DNA of 64,000 nt from Lachnoanaerobaculum sanguinis (GTDB lineage: Bacteria; Bacillota; Clostridia; Lachnospirales; Lachnospiraceae): assembly GCF_033242365.1 (NCBI RefSeq), contig NZ_BTHK01000003.1, positions 124,001 to 188,000 on the forward strand. The letters run 5' to 3'. Shown one piece after another: positions 50,001 to 59,657 of this stretch. The notes below the pieces were generated by a model. It saw nothing but the letters and a program-made list of their open reading frames with translations, had not been told where the DNA came from and searched no databases. Position numbers and translations under genes: made by a program. Each line of letters starts with the position of its first letter. Position 1 is the stretch's first letter.

Positions 50001-51950
50001 CTAATAATATTTCTCAAGTATATTATTGTAAATCTTTATCAACGGATAAAGCCTATATTTTGTAAGGTAACCTTGAGGCCATGTAGTATTCCTTAAAAAA
50101 TCTTTGAACTCCTGTCTCTTTTTCTTACTGAATACCGCCAGGAACATCAATCCCGGTCTAAATACGGTTCTCTTATCCACATATGCACCAACACCGAACT
50201 CTTCATTATGTGTCAAATTAAAATAAGATGAAACTGTATCTCTTTCCGGATAATATATGAACTTTCTCAAAGATTCATAAGCATCGTTTCTTATATCTTC
50301 AGATACTATAAAATTCATATAACAGTATTTTCCTAAAGCACTACAATCTTTAAGGACTTTTTCCTGCAACTTTTTTGTATATGCAAAGAATATATCATCT
50401 TCACTCTTTTCATTATTTCTTATAGCTACAGTTATTCCGTCTGCATTTTTATCATAACCCACCGTACTTCCGTTTGGTGAATTACAAATCATCTCAAATG
50501 GAGTTGATATAGTAAGAAGAGCTCTTGCAAAACTGCATTTATCCAAATAACCGTATTTTCTTGAATTTTCCGGCTGTTTATTCAGGAATTGTATAAGCCC
50601 AACATAATATCCGTTTATCATAGCTTTGTTGAAGAGATAGCACAAATTATCTTGAATAGTGCCTCTCCAGCCTATATCAACAATTGCTATTTCTTCATCG
50701 GTGTCTTCTGTAAGATCCTTGTTTTTACAATAGTCCAACAATTGCTTCTTTTTACTTGCTATATGTTCTTCCATAAATGATTTGAACTCTTGGTCCGCAA
50801 ACAATTTCTGTACAGGTTCCAATGTCCAAGGATATGTCAACACCTCATCAGGGTCAATCGAGTACCTATCTAAAAATATCTTGACATTTGCAACGTCCAT
50901 TGCCAATGACTTAAACATTGCGGCCATTGATTGTATGGAATACTGATTCCAAAGTCTCATCATTTCATCAAGCGTAAATTCTCTTAATGATGCCACAAAA
51001 GTGGACAGTCTGCTGACCTCTAAAATATAAGACTTCGGTACTCTGTTTTTATCATAAAACTCTGCTATTGAATCAAAAATATCCTTGTAGAACTCTCCTT
51101 CCCTTGTAAAGAAATATACTTTCCTTATATTCTTTTCAATGCAGCTCTCCATTATATCGGCTATAAATCCATAAAAGAATAAACTGATATCTCTATCTGA
51201 CGTAAGCGGAAAATTGTTGTATTTCAAAGGATTTTTTAACTCAAAAGTAAACTCCGCTTCTCTTTCTTTTCTTTTCTTATGTTCTTCCTCTGGAAGGTAA
51301 TGTATAGCTTCAATTCCGATTCTCTTCGGTACTTCCACATCACTGTATCCGTTATCACCTATATGAATATGCTCTGACGGTTCTACACCGCACTCTTTTT
51401 CTGTGAGTTCAAAAAGTCTACCTGACCTCTTATTGACCTTATAGTCACATGAACAATAAATTTCTTCAATTTTATTTTTCATTCCTACACTATCGATAAG
51501 CCTATACAAAAATTGTTTATCTGTATAAAAGTCAGAGATACAAACAAGTTTTTCATGCTGTATAGAATCGACAGTACTGTCAATTGTAGGGTCCAAATAA
51601 ATATTTTCAAGTTCCGTATTCAGCTCAAATTCATATAATTCTTCCACCAAAGTATCTACATCGGGATAGTCTGTTTTACAAGCGTATGTTATCCATCTTC
51701 TGAATACATCTTTTATATTATACTCATCATCAAAGCCTGATTCTTTACACTCGGTACCAATTTCCACTTCTACATCTACTCTAAGTTTTGTCAATGCTCT
51801 CAAGTTTCTTTTATCTTCTTTAAGATAGTCTCTTGCCCCTAAATAAAACTCTCTTGATGTACATACCTTTATCGCATCCGGATGACATCTTCTCCTAAGT
51901 ATGGTATCCCAGATATCCAGAGACAATAATTTATAACATTTATTTTCCAT
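50001..51950 (-). CDS. Large HAD-superfamily protein of glycan loci (COG5610 type)
   Basis: 649 residues. The N-terminal HAD domain (about 1-210) has LLSLDIWDTILRR (Asp12, Trp14, Thr16), CISDFYTD, the lysine region CDYKVNKRSG, and HIGDNGYSDVEVP. Trp14 replaces the usual second Asp of DxDxT, so phosphatase activity is doubtful. The remaining 430 residues contain a second conserved block (FFTREGEFYKDIF, then IAIVDIGWRGTIQDNL) seen in large proteins of polysaccharide loci; its role is unknown. It is one base from a glycosyltransferase gene. Confidence 0.75.
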   Translation of the reverse strand: MENKCYKLLSLDIWDTILRRRCHPDAIKVCTSREFYLGARDYLKEDKRNLRALTKLRVDVEVEIGTECKESGFDDEYNIKDVFRRWITYACKTDYPDVDTLVEELYEFELNTELENIYLDPTIDSTVDSIQHEKLVCISDFYTDKQFLYRLIDSVGMKNKIEEIYCSCDYKVNKRSGRLFELTEKECGVEPSEHIHIGDNGYSDVEVPKRIGIEAIHYLPEEEHKKRKEREAEFTFELKNPLKYNNFPLTSDRDISLFFYGFIADIMESCIEKNIRKVYFFTREGEFYKDIFDSIAEFYDKNRVPKSYILEVSRLSTFVASLREFTLDEMMRLWNQYSIQSMAAMFKSLAMDVANVKIFLDRYSIDPDEVLTYPWTLEPVQKLFADQEFKSFMEEHIASKKKQLLDYCKNKDLTEDTDEEIAIVDIGWRGTIQDNLCYLFNKAMINGYYVGLIQFLNKQPENSRKYGYLDKCSFARALLTISTPFEMICNSPNGSTVGYDKNADGITVAIRNNEKSEDDIFFAYTKKLQEKVLKDCSALGKYCYMNFIVSEDIRNDAYESLRKFIYYPERDTVSSYFNLTHNEEFGVGAYVDKRTVFRPGLMFLAVFSKKKRQEFKDFLRNTTWPQGYLTKYRLYPLIKIYNNILEKYY

Positions 51951-51951
51951 A

Positions 51952-53163
51952 CTAGATTCCTTTTAACTTATACCATAATTTACGAATCAATTTACTCTTT
52001 CTGATAAATCTTATTCTCTTAAGTCTACCTAAGAATGAATTGTCCACAACAGCAGGTGCTTCATAGCTGTCTGCAAGCTTTTGATTCATCATTACATCTG
52101 CTACTATAGGCTTTCCGTTATATAATTTTTCAAAAGTATCATTGGACGGAACCGTATCGGCAATCATATTCTGTACCGCCTGATAAAACTGCTCATATCC
52201 ATGAGTCAGATCCTTATCCTTCATATAATTCATGCCATATTCAGACATTTGTTTTGCTCTTTGCTTATCATCAAGTATGTCAATCAATGCCTTTGCAATC
52301 GACTCAGGAGTATAATGTGCCAGTGATACTCCCACTTCCGGCATATCATATAGATTATTTTCCATAAACAAATCGACTACCGGAAGACCGGATGCCATCA
52401 TCTCAAAAGGTATTCTTGAAGGATTTGATGAACTTATACATAATCCTACACTGCATTTATTATAAAGTTCATTGCATTTATCAATAGGTATAATTCCAAG
52501 GTTTTCATGTTCAAACCAGACATTACCCTTTATAGTTGAACCGTATAAATAAATTTTTATATCAGGTCGTAAAAACTTAACTATTCCAAGCGCCTCTATG
52601 CCGACAAGACTGCATCTTCTTGGCTTATCAGGCTGATAAATAAAGCATATCGCATTTTCTTTTTCAATATTGTCAAGTTTTTTGTATACATTATGATCCG
52701 CACAAAAATCAAAATACTGAGAATCGGTATTATACTCTGTTTTCATCTTATGAGAAAGCCATCTTCCTATTGTTACAGGTTTTAATCCGTAACAATAAGA
52801 ATTACATGCAAGTAGATATCCGTCACCCATAGGATTAAACAATGCTTCAAAGTCCTGTATAAAGTAAGCCTTAACCGCATTTAACCCACAGTCTCTCACT
52901 ACTTTAGCTGTATACCAGGCTGTGGCAAATATGATATCATAATCTCCTTTAATATCATATCCCAAAAAGAATCTGGCATCACATTTACCGAAAAACTTTT
53001 TAACAAGTTTCTCAAGCTCTGCAACATCCTTTACTTCGTTCTTATCCTCTACATATACATCACATTCATCACCCTTGCTGATCATATATTGAATATTTTG
53101 TAGTATTGTTCTATGACCACCGGAACCCTCTATAAACGACGGTAATACCCACGCTGCTCTCAT
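51952..53163 (-). CDS. Glycosyltransferase, GT4-like (WsaF-like)
   Basis: 403 residues. The start MRAAWVLPSFIEGSGGHRT is typical of a group of rhamnosyl- or related transferases with a GT-B fold; the donor-site region is LCISSSNPSRIPFEMMASGLPVVDL with the conserved glutamate. It would act at the cytoplasmic membrane face on the lipid-linked glycan. Its start overlaps the methyltransferase gene by four bases. Sugar donor not known. Confidence 0.85.
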   Translation of the reverse strand: MRAAWVLPSFIEGSGGHRTILQNIQYMISKGDECDVYVEDKNEVKDVAELEKLVKKFFGKCDARFFLGYDIKGDYDIIFATAWYTAKVVRDCGLNAVKAYFIQDFEALFNPMGDGYLLACNSYCYGLKPVTIGRWLSHKMKTEYNTDSQYFDFCADHNVYKKLDNIEKENAICFIYQPDKPRRCSLVGIEALGIVKFLRPDIKIYLYGSTIKGNVWFEHENLGIIPIDKCNELYNKCSVGLCISSSNPSRIPFEMMASGLPVVDLFMENNLYDMPEVGVSLAHYTPESIAKALIDILDDKQRAKQMSEYGMNYMKDKDLTHGYEQFYQAVQNMIADTVPSNDTFEKLYNGKPIVADVMMNQKLADSYEAPAVVDNSFLGRLKRIRFIRKSKLIRKLWYKLKGI

Positions 53164-54509
53164 ATATCTCCTCCGAATTTTTTTCTATATTCCCATCTAG
53201 ACATGATATGATTGTCTATTATCTTCTTAAGTTCAGATTGTCTTTCTTCTACCTCCTTCATCTTAGTTTCCATCACTGCTATACAATCTTCTTTTTCCTT
53301 GATAGTATTCAATCTCTCAGTCGCAATGTCTTCTAATGTATTTACTTGACCGTTACGCTCTTCAAGAAGTTTTTCGAGACTCTTTATATATTCATCTCTT
53401 TCTTTAATCATATTTGATTGTTCATTGATAGCTTCCAATCTTTCCACTGCCAAATTTTCGGCAAACTTCACTCTATCATCTCTATCAGCTATCATCTCTG
53501 ATTGGTTTTCTATCGCCTGCAGTCTCTCTACAGCAAGTTTCTCTGTTACCTCGATTTTCTCGTCTCTTTCCCTAATCATTTCCGACTGGTTTTCTATCGC
53601 CTGCAGTCTCTCTACAGCAAGTTTCTCTGTTGCCTTAATCTTCTCGTCTCTTTCCCTAATCATCTCCGACTGGTGTTCGATTGCCTGCAATCTCTCAATG
53701 GCCAATTTTTCAGTTCCTTTTATCTGATCGTCTCTCTCCCTGATCATCTCCGACTGATTTTCAATTGCCTTGTATCTTTCCTCATATAAACCGCTAAGCT
53801 CCTCGAATCTGTTTTGAACATACTTATATTTTGATCTGTAAAAATATACATCTTTGTATAGCTCAAAGAAACCTGACTCCTTTATGCGATTATACCATTT
53901 ATCCGACTTAGGGAAAAGTATTCCGAGACCGCAACTATGCTCAAAATCAAAAAAATTACTGTATTTCTTTTTTGTTTCTCTCCAATGTACACATGATCCG
54001 TCATCTATATCGCTATATACATCATGAAAAAGAATTATTCCGTCTTCTGAGAGTTTCGGCAGCCAAGTCTTTAAATCATGATCTACATCTTCAAAGGTAT
54101 GTCCACCGTCTATATGTAATATATCTATAGATCCGTCTTCAAAATCCGGAAGTGCATCATCAAATCTCATCTGATACAACTTTATATCCAGATTTGAAAA
54201 ATATGTATCTTTTATCTTATTTACAAGTGCAAATACTTCCTCTCCGGTATCCGGAGCACCTATATCACCACTCCACATATCCACTGCTCTGATTTTTGTA
54301 TCTAAGTTATTGTCCTTTACAGATTGGCAAAAAGTAAAGAGTGAACAACCGTATTGGCTGCCAAGCTCTGTAATCAATTTCGGTTTTACAAAATTTATAA
54401 GATCATATACAAAATCTCTATGACCTTCCCAATATGCAAATTTCAGTTGTGGATTTATCAAATCACTTTCAAACTTAGGTTCTGTAATTATCCATTTATT
54501 ATTAATCAT
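53160..54509 (-). CDS. SAM-dependent methyltransferase fused to a tandem-repeat coiled coil
   Basis: 449 residues. Residues 1-200 form a class I methyltransferase of the MTase_24 kind (LITELGSQYGCSLFTF, IRAVDMWSGD, IDILHIDGGHTFEDVDHDL, GIILFHDVY). From 248 to 387 come five 28-residue repeats, four near-identical, with core AIENQSEMIRERDEKI and TEKLAVERLQ; the rest to 430 continues as coiled coil. The design recalls chain-length proteins that cap polymers with a terminal methyl group and measure length by coiled coil (WbdD), placed next to Wzt as there. It overlaps wzt by eight bases. Confidence 0.82.
   Translation of the reverse strand: MINNKWIITEPKFESDLINPQLKFAYWEGHRDFVYDLINFVKPKLITELGSQYGCSLFTFCQSVKDNNLDTKIRAVDMWSGDIGAPDTGEEVFALVNKIKDTYFSNLDIKLYQMRFDDALPDFEDGSIDILHIDGGHTFEDVDHDLKTWLPKLSEDGIILFHDVYSDIDDGSCVHWRETKKKYSNFFDFEHSCGLGILFPKSDKWYNRIKESGFFELYKDVYFYRSKYKYVQNRFEELSGLYEERYKAIENQSEMIRERDDQIKGTEKLAIERLQAIEHQSEMIRERDEKIKATEKLAVERLQAIENQSEMIRERDEKIEVTEKLAVERLQAIENQSEMIADRDDRVKFAENLAVERLEAINEQSNMIKERDEYIKSLEKLLEERNGQVNTLEDIATERLNTIKEKEDCIAVMETKMKEVEERQSELKKIIDNHIMSRWEYRKKFGGDI
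53433..53768 (-). repeat. Four 84-bp tandem repeats inside the methyltransferase gene
   Basis: Four units of 84 bases encode 28 residues (four heptads) each; units 2 and 3 share long identical stretches, and a diverged fifth unit continues to 53349. The period keeps both frame and heptad register. Confidence 0.92.
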
Positions 54510-55803
54510 TTTTTATCCTCTTTATTTCAAATTTATCAATTGTATGGTTTATAATTCCATGCATTGGTTTAAGAGAAATAGCCTGTAAGTGAATAATATT
54601 ATGAACCCAGCACTGAACTGTATGTACCATTTGATCATATCCTTCACCTATACCTAAGGTCAAAAAATAATCTCCTTCTTTGACTTCAGGCCAATCGAAT
54701 TCAATTCTTGCATATTGTCTCTCACCATTTTTCACTCCCTCTATCATTATGTTCTCACCAAGAGTACTCTGCGCAAAAATACTGTTTCCATACTTATCTT
54801 TAAAAGTATATCCTATAATAATATTATCCGCATCTTTCTTCGGTTCAATCAATAACTCTATTCTCACTCTGTCTCCGGGCTTAACTACATCAACAACCTC
54901 ATTGTTTATCAAAACCCTTTGACTGTCTATCAAGATATCCTGCGCTCCTCCTATGCTCTCCTTTGGAGACTTTACCCATCCGTCCTCAGATGAGCCTATA
55001 TTTGAAGAAGTATCCTGATTTTCAACTTCAGTTTTTTCAAGCTCCTCGGCCGCACTGTCCTCTCCCTTATAGATTGTTGTGTGCAAAAGCTTAAGATAAT
55101 CCTCTATAACCTCAAGCGGTTTTCCCTCCTTGATGATTTTTCCTCTCTCTATAAGTATAACCCTGTCGGCCATATTGGCAATACTGTTCATATCATGAGT
55201 TACCAAGAGCTTTGTAACCCCCTTCATCTCATCTTTCATGAAAGTATTACATTTTTGTTGGAAGAAAACATCACCTACAGATAATGCTTCGTCCACTATA
55301 AGTATTTCCGGTTTGAAGCTTATCATAACCGCAAATGCAAGCCTTGCAAACATACCGCTTGAATACGTTTTAACAGGCTGCCCCATATATTCCCCGATAT
55401 CTGCGAAATCTATGATTTCCTTCAGTTTGCCCTGCATTTCTTCATCTGAAAAACCTCTCATAGAACCGTTCAGGAAGATGTTTTCATAACCTGTATATTC
55501 CGGATTAAATCCGGTTCCAAGCTCCAAAAGGGCGGAAATTTCACCATCAGTATGTATTTCTCCGGTTGTTGGAGTAATTACACCTGTTATAAGTTTCAAT
55601 AATGTAGACTTTCCGGCACCGTTTCTTCCTATAATGCCTAATGTCTCTCCTTTTTTTACACTGAATGTAATATTATCAAGAGCTTTATATTCTCTGTGAT
55701 AATTTTTCCTTGTCAATGAAAAGATTTCTTTTATTCTATCCTGCGGCTTGTCATAAAGATTATAGCTTTTTCCAACACCGATTAATTCAATTGCATTCTC
55801 CAT
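54502..55803 (-). CDS. wzt: Polysaccharide ABC exporter ATPase Wzt with C-terminal glycan-binding domain
   Basis: 433 residues. The ATPase half (1-235) has Walker A GRNGAGKST, the signature YSSGMFARLAFAV and Walker B ILIVDEALSVGD. A linker of about 40 residues leads to a C-terminal beta-sandwich (about 280-433; IDSQRVLINNEVVDVVKPGDRV) like the Wzt domain that recognises the finished, capped polymer. It pairs with the Wzm permease 13 bases upstream and overlaps the methyltransferase gene. Confidence 0.92.
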   Translation of the reverse strand: MENAIELIGVGKSYNLYDKPQDRIKEIFSLTRKNYHREYKALDNITFSVKKGETLGIIGRNGAGKSTLLKLITGVITPTTGEIHTDGEISALLELGTGFNPEYTGYENIFLNGSMRGFSDEEMQGKLKEIIDFADIGEYMGQPVKTYSSGMFARLAFAVMISFKPEILIVDEALSVGDVFFQQKCNTFMKDEMKGVTKLLVTHDMNSIANMADRVILIERGKIIKEGKPLEVIEDYLKLLHTTIYKGEDSAAEELEKTEVENQDTSSNIGSSEDGWVKSPKESIGGAQDILIDSQRVLINNEVVDVVKPGDRVRIELLIEPKKDADNIIIGYTFKDKYGNSIFAQSTLGENIMIEGVKNGERQYARIEFDWPEVKEGDYFLTLGIGEGYDQMVHTVQCWVHNIIHLQAISLKPMHGIINHTIDKFEIKRIKND

Positions 55804-55816
55804 CTATATCAATCCT

Positions 55817-56611
55817 CTATAATACATCTGCAAAATATGGTTTAAGTTTTCTGAATGTGTACATTCCCGCACAAAGGAATAAACCTGTCAATATCCAAAA
55901 GTATAGTGTATAAATAGGCTTTTCTATAAAAAGCTTATGTGTCATAAATGAATCTCTATACCCTTCAACAATATAAAACACAGGATTTAACTGGAATATA
56001 AGTTTAAACTTACCTGTCAAAACCTCAGGACCCCAAACAATAGGTATTGCCCAGAATCCGATTTGAATTACAATTGCCACCAATTGGCTGACATCTCTCA
56101 TATATACCGTGAGGGATGATGTAAATAAAACAATTCCCAATACCAAACATACATTGCAAAACATATAGTATAGTAATTGCAAATAATACCAGTCTGCCTG
56201 ATATCCGAAAAAATTAAATATTATAGTTGTTACAGTTAAAAATATAATATGAATGATTAGTGAAGCACCTATCTTAACCACAGGGATCAAACCTATGTTA
56301 AAATTAAGTTTCTTAACAAGATATCCGTACTCCATAAATGCTCCGGTTCCCGCACCAAGCGCGTCCGAGAAGAAAAACCAAGGTATCATACCTGATACCA
56401 TCCATATAATATATGGAGAACCGTCCGGTCTTTGACCGCTTCTAAGTCCTACTGTAAACACAAACCAATATATTAATATAGTGATTATAGGCTGAATAAC
56501 TCCCCATGCAATTCCTAAATAGGAACCTGTGTATCTCGCCTTAAAATCATTCTTTGTCAATTTAAGAAACATCTTTCTTTCATTTTTAAGGAAAAAAAGT
56601 AATCTTTTCAT
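55817..56611 (-). CDS. wzm: Polysaccharide ABC exporter permease Wzm
   Basis: 264 residues with six membrane segments, ABC-2 type. Family features are the N-terminal TKNDFKARYTGSYLGIAWG and IIWMVSGMIPWFFFSDALG. With Wzt it exports an undecaprenyl-linked polymer from the cytoplasm. Its start overlaps the upstream glycosyltransferase gene (ATGA). Confidence 0.92.
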   Translation of the reverse strand: MKRLLFFLKNERKMFLKLTKNDFKARYTGSYLGIAWGVIQPIITILIYWFVFTVGLRSGQRPDGSPYIIWMVSGMIPWFFFSDALGAGTGAFMEYGYLVKKLNFNIGLIPVVKIGASLIIHIIFLTVTTIIFNFFGYQADWYYLQLLYYMFCNVCLVLGIVLFTSSLTVYMRDVSQLVAIVIQIGFWAIPIVWGPEVLTGKFKLIFQLNPVFYIVEGYRDSFMTHKLFIEKPIYTLYFWILTGLFLCAGMYTFRKLKPYFADVL

Positions 56612-57708
56612 ATATCCTCCTCAATTACCCGATTCCAAAAGCACTTAATCGGCTCAGGGTTAAACTTATCAACCCATCTTTGTCTGGCTCCAAGTGCCAA
56701 TTGTTCCCACAGTTTTACATCCCTGCAAATCGAGATAATCTTTTCCTTCCAGTCACTATAACTATTACAAAAAAGCCCTGACTCATTATCTATAATAACA
56801 TTGCTATTATAACCTACATTTGAAAGCAATGGTACTATTGCCGCCGACATATATTGTATGGCCTTAAAACCGCCCTTACCTCTTGTATATTCGTTATCTA
56901 CAAGAGGCATAAGTCCTATATGCGAACTTTTCATAACGGATACTGCCACATCTCTTGTCCACTCTATATTTTCTACAAGCAAATATTCCGGACACTCTTC
57001 AAGTTTTTTATTAGCAACAACCTTTAATATAAGCTTCTTATTAAGATTTGTTTTACAATACTTTGCAGCATCATCCAAGGCTTGAATTATCTCTGACAGA
57101 TACTTAAGATTATTCATAGTTCCTATCCAACACATAATAATCTCTTCATTATATGATATCTTCCTTTGTGATACACTTTCATCTATATTTAAGCCTTCAA
57201 ACTCACAGTCGGTAGTCGGGATAATCTTTACTTTATTTTTATACTTGGCTGAAACCGTTTTTGATAAATACTCATTTGTTACTATAATACAATCGGCTTT
57301 TTTCTCAAGCAAATTTGCTTCCGCCTCACTTATTTCACCGTCATACCTTATATTGTCGTCAAAATCCCAATATACATTCTTTTTATCCAGATATTTTTCA
57401 AGTAATAACTCTAATATATGCGGACAACTCCTTGGAAAAAATCTTCTGTTTATTATAATCGTTCGCGACTTCCATATCAAGGTATCGTATGCCATAACAA
57501 ATATAACATTCAACAGTGTAATGACACCCATTATAATCTTTTTGATTTTATTATTTGATTTTTTTGATCCGTAATAAAATTTATATATAAAGCTTGGAGT
57601 CATATTTATTATTCTGCAGTTTTTCATATATTGAAAAAGTCTGTAATATGAAGAACCGTCATTTTCATTTTTTAAAAAAACAATACATGAACCGTCTTTA
57701 TTTTTCAT
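56608..57708 (-). CDS. Glycosyltransferase (GT-B, GT4-like)
   Basis: 366 residues. The N-terminal half has weak similarity to GT4 donors-acceptors, and the C-terminal half shows a diverged donor site (IGLMPLVDNEYTRGKGGFKAIQYMSA). A hydrophobic stretch near 58-78 may attach it to the membrane. It overlaps the neighbouring GT4 gene by 11 bases and the Wzm gene by four. Acceptor and sugar unknown. Confidence 0.8.
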   Translation of the reverse strand: MKNKDGSCIVFLKNENDGSSYYRLFQYMKNCRIINMTPSFIYKFYYGSKKSNNKIKKIIMGVITLLNVIFVMAYDTLIWKSRTIIINRRFFPRSCPHILELLLEKYLDKKNVYWDFDDNIRYDGEISEAEANLLEKKADCIIVTNEYLSKTVSAKYKNKVKIIPTTDCEFEGLNIDESVSQRKISYNEEIIMCWIGTMNNLKYLSEIIQALDDAAKYCKTNLNKKLILKVVANKKLEECPEYLLVENIEWTRDVAVSVMKSSHIGLMPLVDNEYTRGKGGFKAIQYMSAAIVPLLSNVGYNSNVIIDNESGLFCNSYSDWKEKIISICRDVKLWEQLALGARQRWVDKFNPEPIKCFWNRVIEEDI

Positions 57709-58846
57709 AATATTCGTATATTCTTCTCATCTCTTTTTCAACATTACTCCTGTCGTACTCTTTTATTCTTTTCATATTGTACTCTCCGAATGATTTTAGC
57801 CTATTCTTATCCATAAGTAAACTATAAATTAAATCAGACCATATGTTGACATCAAACCTTTCAAGTACATATCCCCCTTTTTCATTATCTATTAAATCGG
57901 CATTTCCTCTAACCTTAGAGCATACTACAGGTAAACCTATAGCCATTGCTTCCATTACTGCAACCGGAAGCCCTTCTTGTAATGATGAAAATAAGAATAT
58001 TTCCGCCAATCCCAAAATCTTATAAATATCGGTTCTATAACCTGTAAAAATCACATTATTCTCTATTTCAAGTTCTTTTGCCCTGGTTTTCAAAAAATTT
58101 TCAAGTCTGCCATGTCCGCAAACTATAAATTTTACTGAAGTTTCCTTTTCCTTTATCTTTTTAACAACCTCCAATAAAAACTTCTGGTTTTTTCTTTCAA
58201 TCATCTCACCTGCTGTAATCAAAATTCTATCCGTATCTTTAATACTCAGTTCTTTTTTTAACTCATCCTTTTGTTTATCTTCTATATCGGATTTTTCTTT
58301 TATACCCTTTGTATCTATCCCTACACCGGCTATATATTCGACATTTGCAGCTTTAAACTTCTTTGCATTATTAAAATCTTCCATATTTATGCAAATTTGT
58401 GTACCTGTATATCTTGATAGAAATCTTTCAACCGGATAGTATATAAGCCAGTTTTTTATAGAAGCACCTTTGAAAAAATGAAATCCGTGAGCAGTATACA
58501 AAACATCTTTTATACCGCATTTTTTTGCCGCCAATCTGGCTAACACCGCACCCATAGGAGTATGGCAATGTACCAGATCTATATTTTCATCTTTCATTAT
58601 TTTTACAAGTTGCTTATATGCCTGCAGGTTTTTTTTGTTGAAAGGACTTCTCTCAAAGTCCACCTGATGGCATATTATACCTGTACCCTCAAGTCTTTTG
58701 TTATCCGTTCCGTATGAAGGATTGTTAAAATTTGATGCATAATGTATTTCATAGCCAAGTTCCTTAAGTATAGCCACATTCGGCATTTCAAATTGCGGAA
58801 CAAATCCGCTTACGGTAGTGACCAATAACGCTTTCTTCTTGCTCAT
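57698..58846 (-). CDS. Glycosyltransferase family 4 (EpsD-like)
   Basis: 382 residues. GT-B fold with the N-terminal LLVTTVSGFVPQFEMPNVAIL, then VHCHTPMGAVLARLAAKKCGI and YTAHGFHFFKG, and the donor-site EX7E region (FSSLQEGLPVAVMEAMA). Close in style to EpsD/CapM transferases that add N-acetylated sugars. The start MSKKKALLV is seven bases after AGGAG; an ATG two codons earlier is only one base from it. Confidence 0.88.
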   Translation of the reverse strand: MSKKKALLVTTVSGFVPQFEMPNVAILKELGYEIHYASNFNNPSYGTDNKRLEGTGIICHQVDFERSPFNKKNLQAYKQLVKIMKDENIDLVHCHTPMGAVLARLAAKKCGIKDVLYTAHGFHFFKGASIKNWLIYYPVERFLSRYTGTQICINMEDFNNAKKFKAANVEYIAGVGIDTKGIKEKSDIEDKQKDELKKELSIKDTDRILITAGEMIERKNQKFLLEVVKKIKEKETSVKFIVCGHGRLENFLKTRAKELEIENNVIFTGYRTDIYKILGLAEIFLFSSLQEGLPVAVMEAMAIGLPVVCSKVRGNADLIDNEKGGYVLERFDVNIWSDLIYSLLMDKNRLKSFGEYNMKRIKEYDRSNVEKEMRRIYEYYEK

Positions 58847-58873
58847 ATACATTCTCCTAATTTTTATGCTAAT

Positions 58874-58882
58874 ACTATAACA
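58874..58882 (-). promoter_or_regulatory. Extended -10 promoter for the second half of the glycan locus
   Basis: TGTTATAGT on the minus strand, 28 bases before the GT4 start and after the terminator at 58932-58974, which makes a new promoter here necessary. No clear -35. Confidence 0.4.
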
Positions 58883-58931
58883 GATAAATCGATTATACGC
58901 ATGACAATAAACACATTTTTATAAAAAACTT

Positions 58932-58974
58932 TTATTAAAATAAAAACTGAGCCAATCAACATGACTCAGTTTTT
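58932..58974 (-). terminator. Terminator after the EamA pair
   Basis: Stem AAAAACTGAG/CTCAGTTTTT with a 13-base loop, followed by TTTTTATTTT on the minus strand, immediately after the stop codon. Confidence 0.85.
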
Positions 58975-58975
58975 A

Positions 58976-59308
58976 TCACCATCTATGGGCCAGTATCAAC
59001 GCACCGACAACAATTAAGCATACACCTATTATTTTTTTATTTGAAATCTTCTCTTTTAAAGTTATATATGACAATATCATTGTCCATATATATGTTATAG
59101 AAGTTAGAGGCAATACAACGGAATAGTCAAGATGCCTAAGCACAAATATATTTATAAGTGCGGCTACCACATATAACATACCTCCGATATAAAGATTTAT
59201 ATTAAACAAAAGGCTTTTTATACTTTCCGATCCGGAAGCCTTTTTAAAAAATATAGATGCCAACGCCCCTACAAAAGCCATTATTATTAAGGCAATATAA
59301 TAAATCAT
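58976..59308 (-). CDS. EamA/SMR-like half transporter (ArnF-like), subunit 2
   Basis: 110 residues with four membrane segments, one EamA half. Features: MAFVGALASIFFKKAS at the start and VLPLTSITYIWTMILSYITLKEKI near the end, in the ArnE/ArnF style of carriers that flip undecaprenyl-phosphate sugars. It overlaps its partner gene (ATGA), so they likely form a heterodimer. Confidence 0.78.
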   Translation of the reverse strand: MIYYIALIIMAFVGALASIFFKKASGSESIKSLLFNINLYIGGMLYVVAALINIFVLRHLDYSVVLPLTSITYIWTMILSYITLKEKISNKKIIGVCLIVVGALILAHRW

Positions 59309-59643
59309 TCATCACCTCCGGCAATAAAAATCACTCCTGCCGATATTATAATTATTCCGATAATCTTTGGAAGAGTAACCGCCTCACCTAAAACTATAAA
59401 TCCTAAAATGACACTTAACGCATAATTTGTTCCAAGTAAAGGTTGCAAAACAGATACACTTCCAAATCTATATGCAAGAAGCATCAACACAGCACCGATA
59501 CCGTACAATGCAAACCCTGCCAAGGCTACTATGATACCATGTGTAGACGCCAATTTCCAAAACAGCTGACCTACACAGGCAAATACCGCCGCAAGTAGCA
59601 TGATTATAATGCCCACTTTATTTTTTTTAATTGATTCCAACAT
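59305..59643 (-). CDS. EamA/SMR-like half transporter (ArnE-like), subunit 1
   Basis: 112 residues with four membrane segments. Features: LLAAVFACVGQLFWKLAST and SVLQPLLGTNYALSVILGFIVLGEAV, matching the SMR/EamA half-unit pattern. Located between the GT-C gene and its partner, it fits a flippase for a lipid-linked sugar. Drug export is the alternative, less likely in this context. Confidence 0.78.
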   Translation of the reverse strand: MLESIKKNKVGIIIMLLAAVFACVGQLFWKLASTHGIIVALAGFALYGIGAVLMLLAYRFGSVSVLQPLLGTNYALSVILGFIVLGEAVTLPKIIGIIIISAGVIFIAGGDE

Positions 59644-59657
59644 ATATTAAATACTCC

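Noticed and set aside
53425..53789. Repeat array that might be a CRISPR or minisatellite
   Set aside because: The 84-bp units are in frame, encode heptads of a coiled coil and have no unique spacers between them.
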